From: Gemmatimonadota bacterium
Lineage (GTDB): Bacteria > Gemmatimonadota > Gemmatimonadetes > Longimicrobiales > Gaopeijiaceae
NCBI GenBank assembly: GCA_007125845.1
Contig: SLCK01000024.1
Coordinates: 1 to 64,000, forward strand
DNA: 64,000 nt
Direction: 5' to 3'
The notes beneath the pieces are model-generated. The model was not told where the DNA came from. It ran no database searches and saw nothing but the letters and a program-made list of their open reading frames with translations. Below are positions 45,403-54,134 of the stretch, piece after piece. A program made the translations under genes and the position numbers. Position 1 is the first letter of the stretch, and each line of letters begins with the position of its first letter.

Positions 45403-45493
45403 CCGAGGCTCCGGGCGATCCTGCAGGGGAATCCCGTGTAAGACAGTACGTTCGTGAGGCGAAGCCGCTACGAATTCCCGGGGGTTAGGTAGA

Positions 45494-46264
45494 GTGTCGG
45501 AGAAGGATCGGGCATTTCATCGATGGGGCGAGATCAACACCCGGCGTCCGGGACGTGGACCGGTGCTCGCATCCTGTGCCGTCCACCTCGTGGCGGTTTT
45601 CGTGGCCTGGTGGGGGCACCGCTCCGCGAGCGATCCGATCGAGTACATCTCGTATGAGATGGAGATCGTGACGATGGCGGATCTGGAGCCCACCGAGGAG
45701 ATCGCTGCACCGGAGGAAACCGTCGTCGAGACGCCTCCCCCTCCCACACCCCCTCAACCGGATCCGGAGCCCGAGCCCGAGCCAGAGCCTGAGCCTCCGC
45801 CCCCGGAGCCGGAACCGGAGCCCGAGCCCGAGCCCGAGCCGGAACCCGAGCCGGAGCCAGAGCCGGACCCGCCACCCGCGGAGCCAGCTCCGCAGCGAGA
45901 GGTCGCGGAGACCCCTCCGGAGGACGTCGTGGAGACGGCGACCACGCAGGAGATGGCGGTGCGAATGGAGGGCCTGCAGCGAGACTTCCCCCAGTACTAT
46001 CTTCAGATCGTGCGGGAGATCGACCGCTGCTTTCGCTGGACCGGCGGGGGGAACCTGACGACCGTGCTTCGATTCGAGATTGCGAGGGACGGACGAATCT
46101 CGGGGTCCAGCATCCGGGTCCATCAACGTTCGGGAAGCGCGTCCTTCGACATAGAGGCGATGGGCGCCGTGGAGTGCGCGGGTCAGGGACGGCTGGGACC
46201 CCTGCCGGACGACTTGCCGTTTGACGTGTTGCCGATCCAGTTCACCTTTCGTCCCGCAGGCTAG
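45494..46264 (+). CDS. tolA: TolA/TonB-like periplasmic energy transducer
   Basis: A 256-residue protein. A membrane segment (about 23-40, LASCAVHLVAVFVAWWG) is followed by a long (Pro-Glu)n spacer (about 88-126). A C-terminal TonB/TolA-like domain follows (about 150-256, with VREIDRCFRWTG and a VLPIQFTFRPAG end). The order, between tolQ/R and tolB, makes TolA more likely than TonB. The rigid Pro-Glu spacer would span the periplasm. It starts at GTG 45494. The C-domain sequence is TonB-like, so gene naming is by position. Confidence 0.82.
   Translation: MSEKDRAFHRWGEINTRRPGRGPVLASCAVHLVAVFVAWWGHRSASDPIEYISYEMEIVTMADLEPTEEIAAPEETVVETPPPPTPPQPDPEPEPEPEPEPPPPEPEPEPEPEPEPEPEPEPEPDPPPAEPAPQREVAETPPEDVVETATTQEMAVRMEGLQRDFPQYYLQIVREIDRCFRWTGGGNLTTVLRFEIARDGRISGSSIRVHQRSGSASFDIEAMGAVECAGQGRLGPLPDDLPFDVLPIQFTFRPAG
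45759..45870 (+). repeat. Pro-Glu coding repeat within tolA
   Basis: A run of CCGGAG/CCCGAG-type hexamers encodes about 19 Pro-Glu units. Synonymous codon choice varies, so this is a coding repeat, not a perfect DNA repeat. Length may vary between strains. Confidence 0.75.
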
Positions 46265-46297
46265 GCCATCGGGACGGATCTCTGCGGAGCCCAACAG

Positions 46298-47683
46298 ATG
46301 AGTGTCCGACTGCGAGTTCGATCTCTCCGATTCGTCCGTGAGGCGCCGGCTGCGATCGTCGTGCTCCTGCTTGCGTCCGCACTACCGGCGGTCGTGCAGG
46401 CCCAGGACGTGGAGGAGCGATTCCCGGGGGTCAGTCTCGGATTGACCTATGAGACCCGGGTCCTCCCTGATATCGCCATTCAACCATTCACCGGACGACT
46501 GGGTGCGGAGGCTACGGCAGCGAGGGCGGAAAGCATCGTGGGCAGGAACCTCCGCTACTCCAATCGATTCCAGGTCATGGACGAGCTTCCCGACGCGCTC
46601 GTGCGGGAGGAGGTGGACTACGCCCTGTGGGACGAGCTGGGAGCCACCTGGCTTCTCACAGGCAGCGTCGAGGGTGTCGGGTCGACGCGGGTCCTGGTGC
46701 TGGAGCTGCACGACGTGGTCTACAGGGAGTTGGCACGAGAAGAGCGCTTTCCTCTGGCCGACCCCGACACCCCGGAGTTCCGGATGTCGGTGCATGCGGC
46801 CTCCGACGCGGTGGTGGAGTGGGTCTCCGGAGAACCGGGCATTGCGGCCACCCGGATCGTATTCTCACGGCGAATGGAGGACGGAACCCAGGACTTGTGG
46901 GTGGTGGACAGCGACGGGGAGAACCTTCGCCGGCTGACGAATCACCAGAACATCTCCCTCTCACCGACCTGGTCGCCGGACGGACGACGAGTGGCCTACG
47001 TCTCCTACCGCACGGGGCTGCCTCGGGTCTACGAGCTCGAGCTCGATACCGGAATTGAGAACGCCGTGCCGGCGCCTCGTACGGGAGACTACATCACGCC
47101 CGCCTATCATCCCGACGGAGAGACCCTGGCCTTCGCCGTGGTCGGAGGAGGCCGCAGCGGCATCTTCTCCTACAACCTGGCGCAGGACTGCTGTTTCCAG
47201 ACCCTGACGGAGGGTCGCTGGGAGGACATCTCACCGGCGTTCAGTCCCGACGGATCCCGGCTCGCCTTCAACTCCAACCGGTTGGGCGTCGGCGCTCCAC
47301 AGATCTACCTGATGTCTTACAACGGCGCGGGCAGTGCCCAGGTGCTCTCTCCCTACATGTACGAACGACCCGGGTACTACACCTCACCGGACTGGTCTCC
47401 GATCGGTGACCGAATCGCATACCACGGCCGGGTCGAGCAGCGGGGGCGGCACCAGATCCTCGTGTCGGAGCTGGACCGCCGGAACCGCGTCGTACAGGTC
47501 ACCTTTGACGGGAGCAATGAGGATCCGAGCTGGGCACCCGACGGCAGGCACATCGTATACGTCGGCTCGCGCTCCTGGGGTTGGGGGCTCTTCATTACGG
47601 ACGCGGTGTCCGGGAACACCCGGACCTTGGTCTCGGGGATCCGCCCGAACGTCCCGGCATGGTCGCCTTCGCTCGCACCCTGA
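46298..47683 (+). CDS. tolB: Tol-Pal system beta-propeller protein TolB
   Basis: A 461-residue periplasmic protein. The signal peptide ends in VVQAQD. The N-terminal TolB domain (about 60-185) starts from IAIQPF and includes GATWLLTGSVEGV. It is followed by six WD40-like PD40 repeats with SPTWSPDGRRVAYVSYR, SPAFSPDGSRLAFNSNR and EDPSWAPDGRHIVYVG. It links Pal to TolA. A GGAG lies 9 nt upstream of the ATG. Confidence 0.95.
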   Translation: MSVRLRVRSLRFVREAPAAIVVLLLASALPAVVQAQDVEERFPGVSLGLTYETRVLPDIAIQPFTGRLGAEATAARAESIVGRNLRYSNRFQVMDELPDALVREEVDYALWDELGATWLLTGSVEGVGSTRVLVLELHDVVYRELAREERFPLADPDTPEFRMSVHAASDAVVEWVSGEPGIAATRIVFSRRMEDGTQDLWVVDSDGENLRRLTNHQNISLSPTWSPDGRRVAYVSYRTGLPRVYELELDTGIENAVPAPRTGDYITPAYHPDGETLAFAVVGGGRSGIFSYNLAQDCCFQTLTEGRWEDISPAFSPDGSRLAFNSNRLGVGAPQIYLMSYNGAGSAQVLSPYMYERPGYYTSPDWSPIGDRIAYHGRVEQRGRHQILVSELDRRNRVVQVTFDGSNEDPSWAPDGRHIVYVGSRSWGWGLFITDAVSGNTRTLVSGIRPNVPAWSPSLAP

Positions 47684-47783
47684 GCTTCTTCGCTAGAGGC
47701 GGTCGGGCCGAGTCGTCCAGAGCTTGACCAGAACAGGGATGCGAAGCACTATCGAGCTCACTATAGAAAATGCTGGTGGAGCA

Positions 47784-47812
47784 TTGCGTGCCCCTCGCAT
47801 TCAAGATATATC
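47784..47812 (+). promoter_or_regulatory. candidate promoter upstream of pal
   Basis: TTGCGT (47784-47789), 17-nt spacer and TATATC (47807-47812). It overlaps a 10-bp palindrome AGATATATCT (47804-47813). The 235-bp tolB-pal gap is longer and more AT-rich than its neighbours, which also suggests a separate promoter for pal. Confidence 0.35.
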
Positions 47813-47918
47813 TTAGGGTTCGGATCGCCTTTGTCGCCGCTTAGGCAGGGGCCCGCGTTCATCCGAATGGTCGAGTGATACCGGATCCGGAATCTCAACC
47901 CATTTTTCAGGAGCACTG

Positions 47919-48503
47919 ATGATGTATCGTCGCCTTCTCGTGGTTTCCGTGGTGCTGGCCGGCCTCACGCTGGCCGCATGCCGGCGGGACTCCCCTCCGC
48001 CCCCGGCGCCCGTGGAAGAGGCTGAGGAAGCCGGACCGGACCTCGATTCGCTGAGGGCTTGGGAGGACTCGGTGCGCGCGGCGGAGGAAGCGGCTCGGCT
48101 CGCGGCCGAGCGGGAGCGCGCCATGGCTGACGCTCGAGCCATCCTCGAGCAGCGGGTGCACTTCGACTTCGACGAGTCGGCCATCCGCCCGGACTCCGAG
48201 CAGGTACTTCAACAGAAGCTGAGCATCCTGAACAGCAGCCCGAACGTGCGACTGCGTCTCGAGGGTCACACCGACGAGCGGGGATCCGTCGAGTACAACC
48301 AGGCGCTCGGCAGCCGCAGGGCCCAGGCCGTGTACGAGTGGTTCACCCAGAACGGCCTGCAGGCCAACCGTTTCGAGACCACGTCCTTCGGGGAAGAGCA
48401 GCCGCTCGTGGCCCAGAGCACCGAGTCCGCATGGGCGCAGAACCGAAGGGTCGAGTTCGTGATCATCTCCGGGGCCGACCAGATCAATCCCCCCGGGCTC
48501 TGA
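47919..48503 (+). CDS. pal: peptidoglycan-associated lipoprotein Pal
   Basis: A 194-residue lipoprotein. MMYRRLLVVSVVLAGLTLAAC ends in an LAAC lipobox (Cys21). The OmpA/MotB domain (about 75-190) begins HFDFDESAIRPDSEQVL and has LRLEGHTDERGSVEYNQALG and AQNRRVEFVI, which bind the diaminopimelate of peptidoglycan. It ties the outer membrane to the wall with TolB. AGGAG lies about 7 nt upstream of the two start ATGs (47919, 47922). Confidence 0.96.
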   Translation: MMYRRLLVVSVVLAGLTLAACRRDSPPPPAPVEEAEEAGPDLDSLRAWEDSVRAAEEAARLAAERERAMADARAILEQRVHFDFDESAIRPDSEQVLQQKLSILNSSPNVRLRLEGHTDERGSVEYNQALGSRRAQAVYEWFTQNGLQANRFETTSFGEEQPLVAQSTESAWAQNRRVEFVIISGADQINPPGL

Positions 48504-48528
48504 CCTGCGCAACTCTCCAGGGACTCTT

Positions 48529-48560
48529 CCGGCCGGGCGGACCGCGTGTCCCCCGGCCGG
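48529..48560 (+). terminator. GC-rich hairpin between pal and cpoB
   Basis: CCGGCCGGG (48529-48537) and CCCGGCCGG (48552-48560) form a perfect 9-bp stem with a 14-nt loop, 26 nt after the pal stop. No T-tract follows. Confidence 0.42.
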
Positions 48561-48645
48561 GGTATGTCCCCCAGGAGCCGGAATTTCTGAACCCCGGTTT
48601 CGAGCCCGCCGGCGGGCCGAAGCCGCAGCCTGAACCCGTGTGACG

Positions 48646-49407
48646 ATGGCCAAGAGCTCTCTCCCGGTACTCATTCTGTTGGCGGTCACCGTCAGCGCGT
48701 GCGCCACGAAGGGGGACGTGCGGGACCTTCAGGATGACATCCGGGAGCTGCACCAGCAGCAGCAGGCCCTGCTTCAGGAGCTCCAGCGGGAGCAGCGGGC
48801 TCAGAGGGATTCCATGCAGGCGCTCGCCAGGACCGTGCAGGAAGGACGAGCCGAAAGCTCTCGTCGCATGACCAACCTGGAGGACCACCTCCTGCGGGTG
48901 CAGGAGCTGACTGGCTTGTCCCAGCAGCAACTCGCCAACCTCCGCGCCGAGCTGGAGCGCGAGCGGAGCCAGATGGCATTCGGACCGCCCTCCTCGGGTT
49001 TCGATCCCGCGGCGGACATGATGGAAGGTGGAGAGGGGGCCATGGAGCTGTACGATGCCGCCGTGACTCAGTTCCGCCGGGGTGCCTACAGCTCAGCCCG
49101 CATGGGATTCCAAGAGCTCGTGCAGCGATTCGCGAACGATCCGCTCGCACCCGAGGCCCGCTACTACCTGGCCGACATCCTCGTTCAGGAGAACGAGCCC
49201 GAGGAGGCGATCGATAAGTTCCTGGAGATTCCCGAGTACCACCCTGATGCCGATCGCGTCCCGGACGCGCTCTACCGTGTCGCGATGCTTCACCAGGACC
49301 TGGGGAATGACGACGACGCCTTTCAGTACCTCGAGCGCCTGATCAACACCTGGCCCGAGAGCGGAGCCGCGGAACTCGCGCGGGAAGAGCTCGAGGCCCT
49401 CCAATAG
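48646..49407 (+). CDS. cpoB: cell-division coordinator CpoB (YbgF)
   Basis: A 253-residue periplasmic protein with a lipobox-like VSAC in its export signal. A coiled coil spans about 25-100 (LHQQQQALLQELQREQRAQ). The C-terminal TPRs are about 135-250 (AMELYDAAVTQFRRGAYSSA, PEARYYLADILVQENEPEEA). This layout is that of YbgF/CpoB, which coordinates peptidoglycan synthesis with Tol-driven outer-membrane constriction. A lipidated version is seen in several phyla. ATG 48646 follows a GTG at 48640. Confidence 0.9.
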   Translation: MAKSSLPVLILLAVTVSACATKGDVRDLQDDIRELHQQQQALLQELQREQRAQRDSMQALARTVQEGRAESSRRMTNLEDHLLRVQELTGLSQQQLANLRAELERERSQMAFGPPSSGFDPAADMMEGGEGAMELYDAAVTQFRRGAYSSARMGFQELVQRFANDPLAPEARYYLADILVQENEPEEAIDKFLEIPEYHPDADRVPDALYRVAMLHQDLGNDDDAFQYLERLINTWPESGAAELAREELEALQ

Positions 49408-49464
49408 GCCCTCTACCGCAATCGCTTCGCTTGGATCGGGGGTCGCCCTCACTGGGGTGGAGCC

Positions 49465-49962
49465 ATGCGTTGCCCCCATTGTAATGCGACCGACAACCGG
49501 GTGGTGGACACCCGCACCAGCCGAGGTGGACGGGCCGTCCGGCGTCGCAGGGAGTGTCTGGAGTGCACCTCCCGCTTCACCACCTACGAATACGTGGAAG
49601 CCCGACCGGTGCAGGTGTTCAAGCGGGGCGGCGCTTCGGAGGAGTTCGATCGCGAGAAGCTGATTCGCGCGATCCGGACGGCATGCGCCAAGCGTCCGGT
49701 CTCGCTCTCCAGAGTGGAGGCGATCGCCGAGGAGATCGAGGATCTGCTCGCGAAGGAAGGGGTCGTCGAGGTGCCAAGCGGCAGGATCGGCGAGCTCGTC
49801 ATGGAGCGACTCAAGCCCCTGGATCGTGTGGCCTACGTCCGTTTCGCCTCGGTGTATCGGGACTTTCAGGACGAGGACGAGTTCCAGGAGTTCGTGTCCG
49901 AGATGAAGGCGCGGGGACGACAGGAGCAGCAGTTGAAGTACCAGGCGGAGTTTCCCTTCTAG
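49465..49962 (+). CDS. nrdR: transcriptional regulator NrdR
   Basis: A 165-residue regulator of ribonucleotide reductase genes. The N-terminal zinc ribbon has MRCPHC and RRECLEC (Cys3, Cys6, Cys31, Cys34). The ATP-cone (about 48-138) includes RGGASEEFDREKLIRAI and ends near RFASVYRDFQDEDEF. GGGGTGGAG lies upstream of the ATG. No nrd genes or obvious NrdR boxes are seen in the window. Confidence 0.96.
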   Translation: MRCPHCNATDNRVVDTRTSRGGRAVRRRRECLECTSRFTTYEYVEARPVQVFKRGGASEEFDREKLIRAIRTACAKRPVSLSRVEAIAEEIEDLLAKEGVVEVPSGRIGELVMERLKPLDRVAYVRFASVYRDFQDEDEFQEFVSEMKARGRQEQQLKYQAEFPF

Positions 49963-49987
49963 CGACACAGCTCCCGGTGTGAGCGCC

Positions 49988-50803
49988 ATGCGTCGACGGG
50001 CTTCCAGTCCGACAGGTGAGATGCCCTTCCTCGAACATCTCGAGGAGCTGCGCTGGCGGATATTCTACTCGGCGATCGCCATCGCAGTCGGGACCGTCGT
50101 GGGGTTCCTGGTGGTGCACTACCTGGGCGTGATGGAGATTCTCATCCGACCGGTCCGTCCCCTCCTGGTGGGGGGGGAGCTTGCCTATTTCAGCCCGGCT
50201 ACCCCCTTCTTCATCACCCTCAAGCTCGCCCTCGTAGGGGGGATCATTCTGGCCCTGCCCGTCGTGGTCTATCAGATCTGGGCCTTTCTGGCGCCAGGGC
50301 TCTCCGAGGAGGAGCGGAAGGTCATCGTACCCAGCCTCTATTTCGGGCTGGTGCTCTTCTGTGCGGGCGTGGCGATGGCCTACTTCTTCGTACTCCCGCT
50401 CGCCCTCGTATTCCTCTCCGGGTTCCAGCAGGAGTTCCTGGTGGCCACGATCGAGGTTGGGGAGTACCTCGGCTTCGTGATGAAGCTCCTGCTCGCCTTC
50501 GGAGCGGTGTTCGAGCTCCCCGTCGTGATCATGATTCTTTCCGCGATGGGGTTGGTCACGCCTCAGTTTCTCCGTGAGAAGCGGCGCCACGCAATCGTTC
50601 TGTTCACGGTCCTTGCCAGTCTTCTGACGCCCGGCGACATCGCCTCCACCTTCCTCATGATCGCACCCATGATCCTCCTCTACGAGGGAAGCATATTTCT
50701 CTCGGTCGCGATCCACCGGCGCCGGTGGGGCGCGGAGTCGGCGGAGCCGCTAACGGCGTCCGAAGAGCCGCCTCCGGGAGCCGTGGAGATGGAGGGCCGA
50801 TGA
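49988..50803 (+). CDS. tatC: Sec-independent translocase subunit TatC
   Basis: A 271-residue protein with six membrane segments. The N-terminal EMPFLEHLEELRWRIFYS is the TatC signature that reads the twin-arginine motif. SPATPFFITLKLALVGGI and ASLLTPGDIASTFLMIAP are further hallmarks. ATG 49988 is chosen; GTG 49979 adds three residues. Its stop overlaps the next ATG (ATGA). tatA is at 57039, separate from tatC. Confidence 0.96.
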   Translation: MRRRASSPTGEMPFLEHLEELRWRIFYSAIAIAVGTVVGFLVVHYLGVMEILIRPVRPLLVGGELAYFSPATPFFITLKLALVGGIILALPVVVYQIWAFLAPGLSEEERKVIVPSLYFGLVLFCAGVAMAYFFVLPLALVFLSGFQQEFLVATIEVGEYLGFVMKLLLAFGAVFELPVVIMILSAMGLVTPQFLREKRRHAIVLFTVLASLLTPGDIASTFLMIAPMILLYEGSIFLSVAIHRRRWGAESAEPLTASEEPPPGAVEMEGR

Positions 50804-53800
50804 GGGACCGCCGTTCCCTTCGCCTCCTATGGGCGCTTCTCCTTGTTGGTGTAGGAGCCGTGGTGCATCCCGTTCCGGCGGCCGCGCAGGATACCGCCGA
50901 GACGGGGACCAGTCGACCCGACTCGCTGCGCGCCGCGGTCCTGGAGCGGATTCGTGCCCCGGAGCCGCCGGAAGCGGAGGCCCCGGAGGCTGAAGAGGAG
51001 GCCGATCCGACGGAGGATCCCGAGCCGGGCCCGGGGCCGGAGGAGGGGGCGCTCCCCGTGGCGCCGCAGATCGTGCCGCAGCCCGCTCAGGCAGGTGCCG
51101 GTACCGCCAGGGCCCGCCCGCGCGCCGAGCTCCCCGCCCAGGCGGATTCGATCATGCAGGCGCTGATCGAGTTGGAGGGATACACACCTGCGAGCTACGA
51201 GGGGGCTCGGGCCGACTTCACCGCCCTCGATCGGAATCTCGTGCTCTGGGGCACTGAAGGGACTCCGGCTCGCTTCTCGGGTGAAGGAGTGAGGGTGGAG
51301 GCAGATTCCTCGATCACCTACCAGGACAGGGAGGGCCGAGTACGAACGACCGGGCCCACGGTTCTCACCTCGGGCGAGGGGGAACCCGTGCGGAGCCGCT
51401 CGCTTGTCTACGATGTCCGGGAGGAGAGAGCGACGGCCCGAGACGCGGAGACGACCTACACGGAAGGGGCGCAGTGGTTCGTGCGAGGGGACCTGGACTC
51501 CGTCCAGCAGGGCATGCTCTTCGGGAGTGAAGCACGCTTCACCTCGTGCGACCTGGATCCGCCCCACTCGCACTTTCAGGCGAACAGCCTCAAGGTCATC
51601 GCAGACCGCGTGCTCGTGGCGCGCTCGGTCCGCATGTACGTGGAGGACGTTCCGGTGCTATGGTTGCCGTTCATCGCCCAGAACCTCGAGAGCGGACGCT
51701 CGAGCGGAATCCTCACTCCGACCTTTTCGGTGAACGATGTCGTGAGGACGTCGACCGGCTACAACCGGCGGATCTCGAACGTGGGCTACTATTGGGCCAT
51801 GAGCGCCTACTCCGACCTCACGGTCGCGATGGACTGGCACTCCGACAACTACACGGCCGTGCAGGGGGATCTCCAGTACCGCTGGGCCCGCCAGTTCCTG
51901 GACGGTCGGGTGAACGTGAAGCGCTACTGGCGAGATACGGGACGGCAGGAGCTCGCATTCGACACTCGTCACAACTGGGAGGCGTCCGAGCGCACCCGCC
52001 TCAGGGCGTCCGGCCGGTTCGTCTCGAGCTCCGACTTCGTGCGCAGCAACTCTTTCGACCCCAGGGAGATCAACCAGACGGTCAACTCAGACGCCAGCCT
52101 CAATCACCGATTCGATTGGGGGACGCTCACCCTCGGTTCGAGCCGGAGGCAGTACCTCACCGAGGAGCGGACTGAGATGACTCTTCCCTCGGGAAACCTC
52201 TCCCTTTCCACGTTGACGCTTTTCGGCGCACCGTCGCAGACCGCCAGTTGGTACAACAACGTCTCGCTCTCGGGGTCGATGCGCTGGGATCGGAGGCTGC
52301 AGGAACGAGAGTTCCAGCCCCTCGACCAGTTCAACTTCCGCAGCACCTCGCAGGCGGCGACCACGGGCAGCGCACGCGGAAGCGTGGGGTTGGGAGATCT
52401 CTCGCTCTCGGGGAGCGTGCAGTTGGATCGGACCCGATTTGAGGACGTGCCGACCGGCTACTTCCCGGACGTGGGTCCGGGCTCGGCGGGGGGGATGGGG
52501 ATGTTCGGAGCACCCCGGTATGCACCGGTAGGATCGGCAGTGATGCCCCCTGACGTGCGTGACGAGTTCCGGTCTGACCAGACGAGCTGGTCCACCAGCC
52601 TCTCGTATCGCCAGAGCCTGATTGGCGCCACGACCATCACCCCCAACGTCTCCTTCGAGGGGACCATGGTCCGTGTGGACTCGATTCCCGAGGCCCAGGA
52701 CTTCGTAAGCGGCCCGATGCGCATGCGCGCGGGCGCCACCCTCCGCACCGAGGTGTACGGGTTCTACCCGGGCATTAGGGGCTTCGACGCGATCCGGCAC
52801 AAGATCAGCCCCAGCGTCGGTTGGTCCTATGCTCCGGAAGTCACGCCGACGGAACTGCAGGCGAGGGTATTCGGGCCGCGCGCCGCTCGCACCCAGAATC
52901 GACTGAACATCACCTTCAATCAGACGTGGGAGGCTCGCGTCCGATCCGATGATGGGACTGACGAATCTCTGCCAGAGGATCCTGACGACGACGTGGGTGA
53001 GCCGGACGAAGAGATCGATACCGATCCAGAGGAACCGGGGGAGCTCCAGGATATTGAAGAAGGTGTGGATCCCTTCGCCGCGGCTGCCGAGACGACCTCC
53101 GGCGACGAGCCCCGCCGCCTCCCGCAGGCCGAGGTCGTGACGCTCCTCGCGCTGCAGACGAGCGCGATCAACTACGACCTGGTGGAGGCCGATTCTACGG
53201 GACGCTTTCTCGACGGCTTTACGACCACCACCCTCTCGAACACGGTGAGGTCGGATTTTCTCCAGGGACTGGACCTGTCCTTCGCGCACGACCTCTTCGA
53301 CGACAGCGAGAGGGCCGAGAATGGAGCCCGCCGGTTCAGCCCGCATCTCTCCCAGCTCTCCCTCGGCTTTTCGGTCGATCAGGCCTCCGGCCCCGTTCGG
53401 CTTCTCCGAGGGCTCCTGGGTCTCGAGGCTGCCGCGCCGCGAGAGCCGGTAGATCCGGATCCGGATCCGGTGGGGGAGCAGCCCGCGGACCAGCACAGGG
53501 GATTTGACTCGAACAGGATCATCCCCGGGGAAGACGATCTGGAACAGGCCAGGAGGTCGGGGGCCGGATGGGAGGCACGGGTCAGCTACTCCCTCCGTCG
53601 ACCGAGGGAGACCGCGACCGCGGGAGCGTCCCTTAGGGCTCAGATGATCCAGACGTCCCTGTCCTTCGACCCCAGCAGCAACTGGTCGGCGGATTGGTCC
53701 ACGTCGTACGACGTGGAGGAGAGACGATTCAACGACCACATCGTGCGGCTCACGCGGGACCTTCACGAGTGGGAGGCCACCTTCGGATTCCGTCAGACGG

Positions 53801-53910
53801 CCACCGGAAACTGGGCGTTCCACTTCGACATCTCCCTGCGGGCGAATCGGGATCTGCGCTTCGACTACGAACAGAGGAGCTTGGACGCGGGCACCGGGAG
53901 CACGTTCTGA
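50800..53910 (+). CDS. lptD: LptD-like outer-membrane LPS-assembly protein
   Basis: A 1036-residue protein. A signal peptide ends near VPAAAQDT. A Pro/Glu/Ala-rich region (about 50-115) comes first. An OstA/LptA-like beta-jellyroll region (about 135-300) follows, with ADSSITYQDREGRVRTTGPT and repeated EGTxxY/TA turns. The rest is a long beta-barrel with alternating strands. An acidic insertion rich in Asp/Glu (about 725-770, DDDVGEPDEEIDTDPEEPG) interrupts the barrel. This fits LptD, which places lipopolysaccharide in the outer leaflet. The family match is inferred from layout and the LSTITYD-like repeats, less certain than the enzymes. Confidence 0.8.
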   Translation: MRDRRSLRLLWALLLVGVGAVVHPVPAAAQDTAETGTSRPDSLRAAVLERIRAPEPPEAEAPEAEEEADPTEDPEPGPGPEEGALPVAPQIVPQPAQAGAGTARARPRAELPAQADSIMQALIELEGYTPASYEGARADFTALDRNLVLWGTEGTPARFSGEGVRVEADSSITYQDREGRVRTTGPTVLTSGEGEPVRSRSLVYDVREERATARDAETTYTEGAQWFVRGDLDSVQQGMLFGSEARFTSCDLDPPHSHFQANSLKVIADRVLVARSVRMYVEDVPVLWLPFIAQNLESGRSSGILTPTFSVNDVVRTSTGYNRRISNVGYYWAMSAYSDLTVAMDWHSDNYTAVQGDLQYRWARQFLDGRVNVKRYWRDTGRQELAFDTRHNWEASERTRLRASGRFVSSSDFVRSNSFDPREINQTVNSDASLNHRFDWGTLTLGSSRRQYLTEERTEMTLPSGNLSLSTLTLFGAPSQTASWYNNVSLSGSMRWDRRLQEREFQPLDQFNFRSTSQAATTGSARGSVGLGDLSLSGSVQLDRTRFEDVPTGYFPDVGPGSAGGMGMFGAPRYAPVGSAVMPPDVRDEFRSDQTSWSTSLSYRQSLIGATTITPNVSFEGTMVRVDSIPEAQDFVSGPMRMRAGATLRTEVYGFYPGIRGFDAIRHKISPSVGWSYAPEVTPTELQARVFGPRAARTQNRLNITFNQTWEARVRSDDGTDESLPEDPDDDVGEPDEEIDTDPEEPGELQDIEEGVDPFAAAAETTSGDEPRRLPQAEVVTLLALQTSAINYDLVEADSTGRFLDGFTTTTLSNTVRSDFLQGLDLSFAHDLFDDSERAENGARRFSPHLSQLSLGFSVDQASGPVRLLRGLLGLEAAAPREPVDPDPDPVGEQPADQHRGFDSNRIIPGEDDLEQARRSGAGWEARVSYSLRRPRETATAGASLRAQMIQTSLSFDPSSNWSADWSTSYDVEERRFNDHIVRLTRDLHEWEATFGFRQTATGNWAFHFDISLRANRDLRFDYEQRSLDAGTGSTF

Positions 53911-53948
53911 GCCGCCCCGGGAGGGCGTAAATCCTTGCCACATATCGC

Positions 53949-53978
53949 TTGTGCCGGAATACGGGCCCTAGCTATCTT
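53949..53978 (+). promoter_or_regulatory. candidate promoter upstream of the TPR/polyprenyl synthase unit
   Basis: TTGTGC (53949-53954), 18-nt spacer, TATCTT (53973-53978). The -10 is the same hexamer as at 39828 and 59530, and the -35 is weaker. It would give a leader of about 150 nt. Confidence 0.35.
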
Positions 53979-54134
53979 CTCGGCCACAATGACCGGCTCC
54001 GGCGCCGCTCGGGCAGTTCTGGGCTTGGGAGTCGAGCCGTCCTTCGACGGGCCCATTGCGATGCGTGAGCTCGCAGATTCCCTACCTCATTGGGCCGCGT
54101 CCCTCCGGCAGTGCAGGGGTCCCGAAAAGACACG

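Noticed and set aside
45759-45870. CRISPR-like or tandem DNA repeat
   Set aside because: It is a Pro-Glu coding repeat inside tolA, without spacers or exact unit size.
52087-53943. Minus-strand 618-codon frame opposite the lptD-like gene
   Set aside because: Antisense shadow without motifs or translation signals.
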